From positions 790,001-854,000 of the forward strand of contig NZ_CP129236.1 of assembly GCF_030413615.1 (NCBI RefSeq): DNA of 64,000 nucleotides, read 5' to 3'. The notes under the pieces were generated by a model that was given only the letters and a program-made list of their open reading frames with translations, had not been told where the DNA came from and made no database searches. Shown here piece after piece: positions 34,842-43,602 of the stretch; position 1 is the first letter of the stretch; each line of letters starts with the position of its first letter. The stretch is from Planococcus shixiaomingii (GTDB lineage: Bacteria; Bacillota; Bacilli; Bacillales_A; Planococcaceae). Both the position numbers and the translations under genes were made by a program.

Positions 34842-35801
34842 TTGAAAGCTTTTGCTTCCCACGACGAACAACTTACAATACTTCAAAACCGGGGCTTGGC
34901 AGTGCCGGACAAAGCGGCGGCGAAACGGATCTTATCGCGCGAGAATTACTACGCGTTGATCGATGGCTACAAGGAGCCTTTTCTTGAGCGAGACGAGCGG
35001 ATAAATCCTTACGGCCTCGAACAATACCGGGCGGGCACCGAGTTCGGCCATATTTATGCGCTGTACCGCTTCGACCGGGAGCTGCGGATGCTGCTGTTGA
35101 ATGAATTGTTGAAGTTCGAGAAGAACATCAAATCGAAGATTGCATATCGCTTTTCGGAGAAATTTAAAGAGAAAGACAGTTTTCTCGAGCCCGACAATTA
35201 CAGTACGGATACTCAGCACCACCATGAGCGCGACCGCATCATTTCAACGCTTTACAACCTCATTAAAAGCCATAAGAAGCGCGACCGTGTGAGATATCCC
35301 GCTATCCGTGAATTCTACGATAAGCATAAGAACGTGCCGCTTTGGGTGCTCGTCAATTTCTTGTCGCTCGGCCAAATCATCAATTTCTATCAAGTCATTG
35401 ACGAAGAACTGAGAGAGCGGATTGCACAGGACTTTGCGGAAGAGTTCAGTGAAGAGTATTGGCCGGTCCGTTTGAAAGCCAGTGAACTCGACGCTATCCT
35501 GGGCGTCGCGTTTCCATATCGAAACAAATCCGCACACGAGGAAGTGCTGTACCGTTTTCGCCTCGACCATCCCGTTGAGCTTCGTGAAGTGGAAATTGTG
35601 CTGGAAATGCCGAAAGGAAGCTTAAGCAGAGGAACGGTGTTTTCAGTAGTAACCTTGCTGAAGCTGTTATTGGCGAAGGAAGAATACGAAGTGTTTAACG
35701 AAGAACTTGAGAGATTATTAACTGATTTGAAAAAAAATGTGTCAGGGCGAGCGTATGGCATGATTATGAAAGAAACGGGATTCCAGGAAGATTGGCAATG
35801 A
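34842..35801 (+). CDS. Abi family (AbiD/AbiF-like, Abi_2) HEPN protein
   Basis: 319 residues from the TTG at 34842; this start gives the family-typical opening 'MKAFASHDEQLTILQNRGL' and lies downstream of a promoter, while the TTG at 34755 would sit in the -35 box and has no ribosome site. Family elements: 'AKRILSRENYYALIDGYKEPF' (20-50), 'LYRFDRELRMLLLNELLKFEKNIKSKIAYRFSE' region (about 72-105), and R-x4-H as RNKSAH (Arg227, His232), the HEPN ribonuclease motif. Abi_2 proteins cause abortive infection by phage. The preceding structured RNA may be its antitoxin or regulator. Neighbouring genes are housekeeping, so this is a small defence islet. Confidence 0.82.
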   Translation: MKAFASHDEQLTILQNRGLAVPDKAAAKRILSRENYYALIDGYKEPFLERDERINPYGLEQYRAGTEFGHIYALYRFDRELRMLLLNELLKFEKNIKSKIAYRFSEKFKEKDSFLEPDNYSTDTQHHHERDRIISTLYNLIKSHKKRDRVRYPAIREFYDKHKNVPLWVLVNFLSLGQIINFYQVIDEELRERIAQDFAEEFSEEYWPVRLKASELDAILGVAFPYRNKSAHEEVLYRFRLDHPVELREVEIVLEMPKGSLSRGTVFSVVTLLKLLLAKEEYEVFNEELERLLTDLKKNVSGRAYGMIMKETGFQEDWQ

Positions 35802-35915
35802 GTTTAGGGAGTCCCTGGTTTTGAACTGAAATGAAAACCGACTTTTTCTACATGCTATAAATCGGATATCCTGTATTCATACTGCATAGAATAGAAGGGG
35901 AAAGGAGGTCAGCGC

Positions 35916-36788
35916 ATGGATATGCTGAAGGATTTGAATGAAGCGATGCGTTACATTGAAGAGCATTTGGATGAAGCTATCGACTTTGGTGAAGTCGCCG
36001 CAATTGCAGGAGTTTCGGAGTTTCATTTGCGGAAGCTGTTTTCGTACTTGTCCGGAATGACATTGAGCAGCTATATCCGCAACCGGCGGCTGTCGCAGGC
36101 GGCACTTGATCTGCAGCAGGGCGGGGAGCGGGTGCTCGATGTTGCTGTGAAGTACGGCTATGATTCGGCGGACGGCTTTAGCCGCGCGTTTCGTGAGTGG
36201 TCGGGCATGAATCCGTCGGAAGTGAAGAACAGCGTTTCGTTGAAAGTATTTCCGCGCTTGACCTTCCAACTGACAATTCAAGGAGGAATGGATATGGACT
36301 ACCGCATCACAGAAAAAGACGCATTCAAACTGGTGGGAATCAAAAAACGGGTGCCAATCGTTTTTGAAGGGCAGAACCCGGAAATTCTCAAAATGGCGCA
36401 ATCTATCACTCCGGCACAGCGGGACAAATTGCTTGCTTGGCGCAATACTGACATCAAGACGGTGGTCAATGCATCGTTCAATTTTGATGATGGGCGCTCT
36501 GAGGAGGAAGGCGAGCTCGATCACTTGATTGGTTCTATAACGACATTAGAAGAAGCATTTGAAGGGTTTGAAGTGGTCAATGTTCCAGTAGGCAGTTGGG
36601 CAATTTTCGAGATAGAAGGCCCGTTTCCGGAAACGCTGCAGAACACGTGGGCAAAAATCTTTTCCGAATGGCTGCCGTCATCCCATTACGAATTGGTTGA
36701 CGGCCCGGAAATTTCTTTCAACGGTGATTTTTCAGATTTGCAGAAGGTCTACAGCGAAATTTGGATTCCGGTGAAAAAGAAGAATTAA
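35916..36788 (+). CDS. AraC family regulator with GyrI-like effector domain
   Basis: 290 residues. Two helix-turn-helices in the first 105 residues ('FGEVAAIAGVSEFHLRKLF', 'VLDVAVKYGYDSADGFSRAFREW'), the classic AraC/XylS pattern, then a GyrI-like small-molecule-binding domain ('FKLVGIKKRVP', 'VPVGSWAIFEIEGPFPETLQNTWAKIFSEWLP'). Such Rob/BmrR-type proteins sense drugs or lipophilic cations. GGAGG 7 nt before ATG. Single gene with terminator. Confidence 0.87.
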   Translation: MDMLKDLNEAMRYIEEHLDEAIDFGEVAAIAGVSEFHLRKLFSYLSGMTLSSYIRNRRLSQAALDLQQGGERVLDVAVKYGYDSADGFSRAFREWSGMNPSEVKNSVSLKVFPRLTFQLTIQGGMDMDYRITEKDAFKLVGIKKRVPIVFEGQNPEILKMAQSITPAQRDKLLAWRNTDIKTVVNASFNFDDGRSEEEGELDHLIGSITTLEEAFEGFEVVNVPVGSWAIFEIEGPFPETLQNTWAKIFSEWLPSSHYELVDGPEISFNGDFSDLQKVYSEIWIPVKKKN

Positions 36789-36789
36789 A

Positions 36790-36838
36790 AAAACTAATGC
36801 CGCACTCGAAATTCTGAGTGCGGCGTTAGTTTTTTTAG
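36790..36838. terminator. Bidirectional terminator
   Basis: AAACTAA.GCCGCACTC pairs with GAGTGCGGCGTTAGTTT, followed by TTTT. Confidence 0.85.
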
Positions 36839-36845
36839 CAATGGG

Positions 36846-37352
36846 TTACTTGAATTTATTCAATCCTTTGTAAATCTCGACGATATCTCGCTGCTTTATC
36901 CGCACCAGCCCGCTCGATGAAGGAGCGACATATTCGATGACTCCCGGTATGACCGATTCTTCTTGGACTCCCCATTGAATAGTGCGTTTTTTACTGAATT
37001 CCTGGTAGACGCCTTTGCCGACAAAACAGACGGCTTTTGGCCGGTATTGTTTAATTTTCTGTTCGAGAAGGGCAGCGCCTTCCGCGTATTCTTCTTTAGA
37101 TATTTCAGCTGCTTCTCTCGTGGGCCGGGCAACGATGTTCGTCAGGCCAAAACCGAGCGCGAGCAGTTCGCGGTTTTCTTCAGGAAGGAACTTCCGCGGC
37201 GTCAATCCGGCTTCGAATAAGATCTTCCAGAACCGGTTGTTCGGATTGGCGTAATGATAGCCCGTTTCGGAAGACCGGATGCTCGGATTGAATCCAACGA
37301 AGAGGATTTTTAAGCCTTCCTGCAAATGGTCAGGTATGGGTACGAGTTGCAC
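36846..37352 (-). CDS. mug: Mismatch-specific uracil/thymine DNA glycosylase
   Basis: 168 residues of the UDG family 2. Active-site motif 'ILFVGFNPSIRSSETGYHYANPNNRFWK' region near residues 16-43 (catalytic Asn in GFNPS) and the intercalation motif 'VAPSSSGLVR' near 145. Removes U or T from G mismatches. The upstream ggt gene ends 18 nt before its start, so both may be co-transcribed, though no functional link is evident. Confidence 0.9.
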   Translation of the reverse strand: MQLVPIPDHLQEGLKILFVGFNPSIRSSETGYHYANPNNRFWKILFEAGLTPRKFLPEENRELLALGFGLTNIVARPTREAAEISKEEYAEGAALLEQKIKQYRPKAVCFVGKGVYQEFSKKRTIQWGVQEESVIPGVIEYVAPSSSGLVRIKQRDIVEIYKGLNKFK

Positions 37353-37370
37353 AATCGGCTGCCTCCCTGA

Positions 37371-39089
37371 TTAGACTTTTGGCGGTTCGTCGAGACCTTC
37401 CGCGTCTCCGGGACGTGGAGCGTCTGCCGCGCCGTACATGTCACCAGTAACTGGATCAATCAAAATAGCCTGGACGTCGCCGATTCGGTTATCCGACGAT
37501 TCGGTGTTAAAGCCATGATCTGGATCATAGCCCATTCGAGCCAGGATCTCCAAAGTTTCTTTCTTGATGCCGTCTTCCCATTCAGTGGAAAGTTTCGGGG
37601 AGTTGTAAATCCGCGGTTCGGCGATGGCATCCTCTAAATCCATTTCGTACTCCAAGACATTCAGCAAAACTTGAAGGACAGAGGCAATAATAGTAGGGCC
37701 ACCCGGTGAACCAAGTGTAAAGAAAGGTTTGCCTTCATGGAAGACGATGGTCGGCGTTTTAGAGCTGACCGGGTACTTGTTGGCGTTTGGCTCATTGACC
37801 GAATCAGGTTCGGGATTGAAATCCGTCAGGTCGTTATTGAGTATGAAGCCATATCCCGGTACCATGATGCCCGATCCGAAAATGCGTTCAATCGACGATG
37901 TACAGGAAGCAATATTGCCCCAGCGGTCGACCGCTGTAAAGTGTGTGGTTTCATAACCGGTCTCAAGCTCCGACGCTGCTTTTGCCGGCGTGCCTTCCCG
38001 GTCTTCATATTGCCAAGGATTGCCACATTTCACATTTTCAATGCGATACTCAAAAGAGAAAAGTTTGCGGCGTTCTTCCAAGTAGTCCGGATGCATAAGG
38101 CCAGTCATTGGCAGATCGGAGAATTCCGGATCTTCAATGTAATTTAGACGGTCTTCCATCGCTAAACGCATGAATTCCGCAATCAAGTGGTATTTCTGCC
38201 ATGAATGGGCATCGTATTGGCTCAAATTGTAAGGTTCAAGCAACTTCAGCATCTGAGCCACGGTAAATCCGCCGCCATTAGGCGGAGCCGGAAAAGCAAG
38301 CTGGTATTCTTTGTAGCTGCCCCAAAGCGGTTCTTCAATTTTCACTTCGTAATTCATTAAGTCTTCTTTCGTCAACAAGCCGCCGTTCTGGTGGATCGTA
38401 TCGATTACCGCATCGGCAAGTTCGCCTTCGTATAACGACTTGAATCCTTTATCGCGAATGATGCGGAGTGTTTTTGCAAGGTCCGGTTGGCGGATTAGAT
38501 CGCCTTCTCTTAACGGTTTGCCATTTGGCACAAAGACTTTTTTCGTGTCTTCATTCAAGCGGTCCTGGAACAAATCAAGTGTCCGTTCCCACAGAAAGTT
38601 CACCCGAAAATCTTCATCTGCTAACTTGATGGCAGGTTCAATCAAGCGTTCAAGCGGCATAGTGCCGTGCCGTTCAAGAGCGGTTTCTAAAGCTTTCATC
38701 ATGCCCGGGACAGCGACAGCCTTGGCATGGACCGAACGCTCATCAGCCGGAATAATTTCGCCGTTTTCATCCACAAACAAACGGGGAGTAACAGCGGCCG
38801 GTGCTTTTGAATGTCCCTGAATCACTTCCGTCTTCTTTTTCTCGCTGTCGTGATAAACAATGTAGCCTCCTGATCCGATCCCGGTATTCATGCCTTCAAC
38901 CGCAGCCAGGGCAAGCTGGATGGCTATGACAGCGTCCATTGCGTTTCCGCCTTCTTCAAGGACTTTCGTTCCGGCATCAGTTGCTTCCTTTACTGCACTT
39001 GCTGCCATTCCGTAGCGTCCAACATCAGTATTCTTATGGTTAGTCAGCTTTTTTTTCTGCTGATTTTCAAAAATCGTATGTAGTCCCAA
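37371..39089 (-). CDS. ggt: Gamma-glutamyltransferase without signal peptide
   Basis: 572 residues, TTG start with GAGGTGA upstream. Ntn-hydrolase: 'GGNAMDAVIAIQLALAAVEGMNTGIGSGGY' region near 47-75, autocleavage/nucleophile Thr381 in 'ETTHFTAVD', and 'LGSPGGPTIIASVLQV' near 465. Ggt transfers or hydrolyses gamma-glutamyl groups of glutathione-like peptides. Secreted Ggt is usual in bacilli, but this N-terminus (MGLHTIFENQQKKKL) is hydrophilic, so it seems cytoplasmic; cytoplasmic variants exist. Followed by mug. Confidence 0.9.
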   Translation of the reverse strand: MGLHTIFENQQKKKLTNHKNTDVGRYGMAASAVKEATDAGTKVLEEGGNAMDAVIAIQLALAAVEGMNTGIGSGGYIVYHDSEKKKTEVIQGHSKAPAAVTPRLFVDENGEIIPADERSVHAKAVAVPGMMKALETALERHGTMPLERLIEPAIKLADEDFRVNFLWERTLDLFQDRLNEDTKKVFVPNGKPLREGDLIRQPDLAKTLRIIRDKGFKSLYEGELADAVIDTIHQNGGLLTKEDLMNYEVKIEEPLWGSYKEYQLAFPAPPNGGGFTVAQMLKLLEPYNLSQYDAHSWQKYHLIAEFMRLAMEDRLNYIEDPEFSDLPMTGLMHPDYLEERRKLFSFEYRIENVKCGNPWQYEDREGTPAKAASELETGYETTHFTAVDRWGNIASCTSSIERIFGSGIMVPGYGFILNNDLTDFNPEPDSVNEPNANKYPVSSKTPTIVFHEGKPFFTLGSPGGPTIIASVLQVLLNVLEYEMDLEDAIAEPRIYNSPKLSTEWEDGIKKETLEILARMGYDPDHGFNTESSDNRIGDVQAILIDPVTGDMYGAADAPRPGDAEGLDEPPKV

Positions 39090-39219
39090 TTTAAAATCAC
39101 CTCATATAAATATCTTTTATGCCACTTTTACTGTATACCCTAATTTCATAGATTTAAAAATTGATATTTTTAGCAATAACGCCTCCTCTTTAGAGAAAAA
39201 GAGAAAAATATACAAAACT

Positions 39220-39252
39220 AAAGAGCTATTTCCTGCAAGGGAATGGCTCTTT
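39220..39252. terminator. Orphan terminator-like hairpin
   Basis: AAAGAGC.ATT.CC pairs with GG.AAT.GCTCTTT. It lies in the 397-bp gap between ggt and the metalloprotease, which otherwise shows no gene. Confidence 0.5.
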
Positions 39253-39486
39253 CCTCATGTGTTTTATTTACTTTTGTCTTGCCCTTAAAGCTTTAAACTG
39301 GGCAATTTAAAAATTTTAAAAACAAGGAAAATGATCAGGCCGAGGATTTTATCCTATGATATGCTTGAAAAAAATAATTTGGAAGCAAATTAACAAAAAC
39401 GGAAAACGGTAAAAGAACATATTAAGCAAACATGGACATTGTTAACAAGCTGTTTGGATGTTAATTATTAAGGAGCTGAATAAAGG

Positions 39487-40332
39487 ATGGAAATTGTCGA
39501 TACGGTGCCTTATTTCTTAAAGAATTATAAGCCTTCTGTTGATTTTCTTAAGACTTACTATGCTGAGTACCCGGAAGTTTTTGAAGAATATTTCCCTCGT
39601 CATTGCCAAAACACCGATGCAAGGCACGAACGGTCCATTGACAGATACGATGCTCATTTTCAGGCGATTGAACAAGTTCATCAGCAAATGCCCCTCATCG
39701 TTCAAGAAACAGCAAATACATATCGAGAAATGTATGGCCTGAACTTTCCGGTTCAAGTGAATTTACTAGTAGGCGGTTTCGGCTCAAATGCGTATACCCA
39801 TCGTATGTTCATACCGGATATCAGTTTTGCTATGGAAAAGCTATCCCCTAATCCTGAACACCTGAAGGTTATAGTGGCGCATGAATTCGGCCACGCAGCG
39901 CAAAACATCCTGTCTAATCAAGCCGGAATCGACTGGGAAGTTGTCGAATGGACCAATCCGTTCATCTGGCTGAATCAGGAAGGAGCAGCTACTCATTTTT
40001 CACGAAAAATAGTTAAAGGCGTAAATCCATCGGTCTATTTTTCGTATGAGGACGGGGGAGAGAACTGGCTCAATTTCGCAAAAGCTAATGAACGCGAAAT
40101 AATAAAAGCATTTGCAAAAGATGTTGAAGAGCTGTCGCCACAAGCGTTATTCAAAGAATGGTTCTCGATAAACGGGGGAGCCACATTCGGCCATAGCCGG
40201 CTTGCTTACTTTATTGGAGACCGATTTGTCCAGGAGCAGATTGAACGATTGGGGGAAATCGAGGCGATCGTAGCATGGAAAGACGCAAATTATAAAGAAG
40301 AAGTAGCGGCTTGGGTGAATGTTTATAAGTGA
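39487..40332 (+). CDS. Zincin-type metalloprotease, unknown family
   Basis: 281 residues. HEFGH (HExxH) near residue 137 in 'VIVAHEFGHAAQN' and a downstream Glu in 'LNQEGAATHFSR' near 165, the order seen in DUF2268-like gluzincins. 'NLLVGGFGSNAYTHRMFIPDISFAM' precedes it. No signal peptide, so an intracellular peptidase is likely. Start ATG after AAGGAG. Single gene with a shared terminator. Confidence 0.75.
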   Translation: MEIVDTVPYFLKNYKPSVDFLKTYYAEYPEVFEEYFPRHCQNTDARHERSIDRYDAHFQAIEQVHQQMPLIVQETANTYREMYGLNFPVQVNLLVGGFGSNAYTHRMFIPDISFAMEKLSPNPEHLKVIVAHEFGHAAQNILSNQAGIDWEVVEWTNPFIWLNQEGAATHFSRKIVKGVNPSVYFSYEDGGENWLNFAKANEREIIKAFAKDVEELSPQALFKEWFSINGGATFGHSRLAYFIGDRFVQEQIERLGEIEAIVAWKDANYKEEVAAWVNVYK

Positions 40333-40355
40333 AGTTTTGGAAAGCTGTACATTTA

Positions 40356-40407
40356 AAAACAACCTGCAGCGCGCCGGAAAGTTCAAGGGCGCCTGCAGGT
40401 TGTTTTA
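40356..40407. terminator. Bidirectional terminator
   Basis: AAAACAACCTGCAG.GCGCC pairs with GGGCGC.TGCAGGTTGTTTT; A/T tracts on both flanks, so it can also end the small minus-strand gene at 40495. Confidence 0.85.
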
Positions 40408-40494
40408 GTTTTTGGGCTGTTCTTCTTCAGTATTGCTTTAACGGATCGCCAAGCTTTTCCTTGCTCATCATAATGGCGACGATTAACGCCAATT

Positions 40495-40623
40495 TTAAGA
40501 TTTGTGATTATAGAAATTCATAAATTCCTGTACAGAACTAAAAACTTCTCCGACTTGAAAAGAAAACAAAGACAGTGCTGATAATGAGAAGAAAGCTATC
40601 GGAAGCAATCTAAGAAAATGCAT
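40495..40623 (-). CDS. 42-residue small membrane-associated protein, possibly frameshifted
   Basis: ATG on the minus strand with a strong TAGGAGG 8 nt upstream. Residues 4-22 are hydrophobic (RLLPIAFFSLSALSLFSF), then a polar end. After the stop, a different frame stays open to 40427 and reads a second hydrophobic stretch (LKLALIVAIMM) and SKEKLGDPLKQY before a stop near the bidirectional terminator. A one-base shift near 40500 would give a ~65-residue two-span protein; alternatively only the first ORF is real. Confidence 0.6.
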   Translation of the reverse strand: MHFLRLLPIAFFSLSALSLFSFQVGEVFSSVQEFMNFYNHKS

Positions 40624-40879
40624 ACCAATTCCTCCTAACCTAAAGAATACTCAAAATATACGCCTGCAAAAGCTGTTCTTCAAGCTTGAAGTGGAAGATA
40701 AGCTGAATTTCGGGCTTTTTTTCCGGGAGTAAATCATAAAATAGACAAAAAGACAGAAAATATAAAGCGGAATTTGTCTTTACAGGGAACCCGTGAAAAG
40801 TTGGTTTTTATTCCCGTGAAAATTTCGGAAGACCGTTATTAAGAATTGTCTCTTGAAAACTAACTCAATGAAAATGAGT

Positions 40880-40908
40880 TTGCTCCTGTCTTTTTTAGTG
40901 TATATAAA
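40880..40908 (+). promoter_or_regulatory. SigA-type promoter of the 40983 gene
   Basis: TTGCTC, 17-nt spacer, TATAAA. AACTCA-N7-TGAGTT (40862-40880) abuts the -35 as a possible operator. Farther up, CCCGTGAAAA occurs twice 23 bp apart (40790, 40813). Confidence 0.5.
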
Positions 40909-40982
40909 AGAATGGTATATAACTTATTTAAAAAGAGTCGCCCGGATCTAACCGCGGTGATTTAGGAAAGGACGGAAAGCAT

Positions 40983-41324
40983 ATGAGCATGCAGCATATT
41001 GTGGAAAATGATTTGGTCAGAGACGAATACGGGAACTACTACAAAGTAGTGGGAACCCATACGGAAGGGGATCTGTTGAAAGCCCTTGAAGTATCAAACT
41101 TGTATTTCGAAACATCATTTCAGCATGCGGCAGATAGTTTGGTTGGCGACGCCAAAACAAAACCGATGGGCGTCTTTCTTCAGGAACAAGTGAACGCTTA
41201 TATCGATGAGGTGCAGCAAAACGAACGTCCGATCTACGGCATCCGAGATTTGATGGTCAACCGCGTCAAAGTGTACGCGGTGGATATCACTCAGCCGCAT
41301 CCGCTGCGGGACCAGACGGTATAA
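40983..41324 (+). CDS. Hypothetical soluble protein
   Basis: 113 residues. The N-terminal part 'VENDLVRDEYGNYYKVVG' looks like a small beta domain and the C-terminal 'RDLMVNRVKVYAVDITQPH' like a second strand pair. Acidic, no membrane span, no catalytic motif known to me. AAAGGA upstream of ATG; own promoter and strong terminator. Confidence 0.6.
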   Translation: MSMQHIVENDLVRDEYGNYYKVVGTHTEGDLLKALEVSNLYFETSFQHAADSLVGDAKTKPMGVFLQEQVNAYIDEVQQNERPIYGIRDLMVNRVKVYAVDITQPHPLRDQTV

Positions 41325-41329
41325 CCGAA

Positions 41330-41377
41330 AGAAATCCCCTTAAGCAAAATCTTCTGCTTAAGGGGATTTCTTTTTTT
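41330..41377. terminator. Bidirectional terminator
   Basis: GAAATCCCCTTAAGCA pairs perfectly with TGCTTAAGGGGATTTC, followed by TTTTTTT. Confidence 0.9.
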
Positions 41378-42347
41378 ATTTTAAATCAACTGTCACAGAA
41401 GGCGTGCCTTCACCTGGAATTTCAATTTTCTCAAAAGGGTTAGTAAGCGGTGTAATGGTCACTGAAGTTGCTTCAGAATCCAAGGCTTCAAACATGAATT
41501 GCTGATAAGGCGTACCGCCTAAACCGGATTGCATCATGTATGTTTTGCCTAAATTGTCCTCCAATTGCCAGTGAACGATAGGGTCACCATCCAGGTTCTG
41601 CTTGCCTATTACTAAGACAGTGGATAATTTTGTTTGCAGCAGCTCCTTTACGGTATAAGTTCCACCTTCAAAATCAAAGCTGAAATTGACTGGGGTAGAG
41701 TTGCCGTCTAGCGCTTTAAGTTTAAAGGCAAATGACCAGTCTCCATAAAGCTCATTACCGGAATCAAGATCCTGAAAAGCGGAAGGCTCCCATGTCACCT
41801 CAAGATTTTTCGCAGATTGAGTTTCAAGGTCAAGGTTCATCGTTATTATTCCAACGTATGCGGTCTCGTTTATTTTGTTCATCTGAAGGGAAGAGGAAGG
41901 TCCGTCAACGCCTGCTATTTTAAGAAACTCATGCGGCAAAGGGGAATCTCCTAAATCCATTTCCGTTTCCAACGCAAAACTGATAGTTACCGACATGCCG
42001 TCATACACGGCTTCCTCGATTGTAAGTGTTGAACCGTTGCTCGTTTGTGTTAATGCGACCGACTCAGCCATCTCGTCAAAATCTTTTAGTATAAATTGGT
42101 CTTCATTAAAATAGGACACAATATCTTTCAGGACTGGGATTTGTGCGGCAAGAGAAGGAAAGGCCATAACTGTAGTAGTTGAAGCGGTTAAGACGATAAT
42201 GGCAGAAACAACTAATTTTTTGAGCCAAGGCATTTTTCGTTTCTGTCCGAGCAGCCGTTTTTTCATCGCTTTTTTTTCTAAGCTTGATACATCCGCTACT
42301 GGAATTTCCTCAATATCCGTCATCAGAAACTTATTCAACTCGCTCAT
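41376..42347 (-). CDS. DUF4179 anti-sigma factor
   Basis: 323 residues. Cytosolic N-terminus (~50 residues), one span (LVVSAIIVLTASTTTVMAF), then an extracellular DUF4179-type region with 'SNGSTLTIEEAVYDGMSVTISFAL'. Start overlaps the sigma gene stop by 4 nt, the normal layout for a membrane anti-sigma that holds its ECF factor inactive. It is the intact relative of the broken gene at 28787. Confidence 0.83.
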   Translation of the reverse strand: MSELNKFLMTDIEEIPVADVSSLEKKAMKKRLLGQKRKMPWLKKLVVSAIIVLTASTTTVMAFPSLAAQIPVLKDIVSYFNEDQFILKDFDEMAESVALTQTSNGSTLTIEEAVYDGMSVTISFALETEMDLGDSPLPHEFLKIAGVDGPSSSLQMNKINETAYVGIITMNLDLETQSAKNLEVTWEPSAFQDLDSGNELYGDWSFAFKLKALDGNSTPVNFSFDFEGGTYTVKELLQTKLSTVLVIGKQNLDGDPIVHWQLEDNLGKTYMMQSGLGGTPYQQFMFEALDSEATSVTITPLTNPFEKIEIPGEGTPSVTVDLK

Positions 42348-42898
42348 ACGAACCGCTCCTTTCGCTCAACTAAATGCACCAGTTTCCGCTTGCCGCGGTA
42401 CAGCCGGTTTTCAATCGCTGCCACTGTGACGCCTAGAACGGCGGCAATCTCACTGTTCGACAAGTCCAGGTAATATTTCATCAACAAAAGTTCACGGTCA
42501 GCTTCTGGCAATTCGTGGAGCTGGAAAAGCATTTCTTCGCGCGCTTCTTTTTGAAGCACCGCATCCTCTGTATCGTAGGTGCGTCCGTCATTTCGGATTT
42601 CATCCGTTGTCGATTCCCTTTGCTGCTGTTTTGTGTGGCGGCGGTAGTTGTCGATTGCCTTGTACTTCGTAATCATGCCAGCCCATTTTCTAAAGTCTGC
42701 CGCATCGCCTTCAAACTGATGGGCCTTTTGCCAAATTGCCAAGAGCACGTCATTCAAGCATTCTTCAGCGGCTTGCTGCCCACAGCTTTTTGCTAAAATG
42801 TGCTGACAGATCCCTTTTAAAAAAGGCATATATGTATCGATCATGTAGTTGAGCGCTTCCTCGTCTTTCCGTTTCAGCCGCACTATGAAATCCTCCAC
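42344..42898 (-). CDS. ECF-type sigma-70 factor
   Basis: 184 residues, GTG start after GGGAGG. Region 2: 'ALNYMIDTYMPFLKGICQHIL', 'AAEECLNDVLLAIWQKAHQFEG', 'FRKWAGMITKYKAIDNYRRH'. Region 4: 'LPEADRELLLMKYYLDLSNSEIAAVLGVTVAAIENRLYRGKRKL'. Paired with the DUF4179 anti-sigma downstream, so released by an envelope signal that is not evident from sequence. Confidence 0.88.
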   Translation of the reverse strand: MEDFIVRLKRKDEEALNYMIDTYMPFLKGICQHILAKSCGQQAAEECLNDVLLAIWQKAHQFEGDAADFRKWAGMITKYKAIDNYRRHTKQQQRESTTDEIRNDGRTYDTEDAVLQKEAREEMLFQLHELPEADRELLLMKYYLDLSNSEIAAVLGVTVAAIENRLYRGKRKLVHLVERKERFV

Positions 42899-43036
42899 CT
42901 GAATCCCTCCCTTGCCTAGTTACTCTATACAACGAAGCGGAGGGGGATAACCTCTCGCGCTTCTTAAAATTAATTATTATAAAAATATTGTATAGGAAAG
43001 GAGACAAGTATAGGAGGAAATCTGAGAGAATCAAAG

Positions 43037-43071
43037 AAGCGTGAATCCGGCAGAATGCCACATTCACGCTT
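43037..43071 (-). terminator. Terminator after the TM2 gene
   Basis: AAGCGTGAAT / ATTCACGCTT, 10-bp stem 20 nt past the TM2 stop on the minus strand; the T-tract is weak. Confidence 0.55.
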
Positions 43072-43090
43072 AACTAATTGTCGATAATTT

Positions 43091-43303
43091 TTAATATCTT
43101 CTTCTTCCGTGCTTGGCCTGGAAATTTTCCTCTGACATCAGCAAATAAGAAACGCCTTCAATAAAACCGATAATTGCAGGAATGGCTGTCCAACAAAAGG
43201 CTAAATACAATAAACCCGTCTTAGTGCGTCCTAAATAGAATTTATGGATTCCGAAATCCCCTAAAAAGATTCCGAGAAGTCCAGCCGCCAATTTGCTTTT
43301 CAT
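43091..43303 (-). CDS. TM2 domain membrane protein
   Basis: 70 residues from ATG 43303 (AAAGGA 8 nt upstream). 'AAGLLGIFLGDFGIHKFYLGRTKTGLLYLAF' region is the TM2 signature: two spans joined by the DFGIHKFYLG turn. Such small proteins sit in the cytoplasmic membrane with unknown role. Confidence 0.85.
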   Translation of the reverse strand: MKSKLAAGLLGIFLGDFGIHKFYLGRTKTGLLYLAFCWTAIPAIIGFIEGVSYLLMSEENFQAKHGRRRY

Positions 43304-43537
43304 CTTCATCATCCTTTCTGCGTTATGTATGTTTTTCCCGGTATTTTACTAAGTTAACCTAGGAAGCAGAAGAGAATGTTAAAAAGGTGGAAAATAAAAT
43401 TTGAGGCTTTTCTTTAATATTTCTTCATCCTCATTTTATACAATTCTTCTTTTAATCGAAAATCAATTTTTTGTAAAGTGAAGCTTGGACAGCTAAGCAT
43501 AGTTCACCCGTTAAATGTTCTCCCAAACCAAATAAAT

Positions 43538-43586
43538 AAAATAGCCGAATCCTTCAATTAAAGTTCGAAGGGATCGACTATTTTAA
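43538..43586 (-). terminator. Terminator after the BsuPI-like lipoprotein gene
   Basis: AAAATAGCCGAATCCTTC pairs imperfectly with GAAGGGATCGACTATTTT. The gap 43304-43537 shows nothing else. Confidence 0.7.
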
Positions 43587-43602
43587 TTTCTATATAAAAG
43601 CT

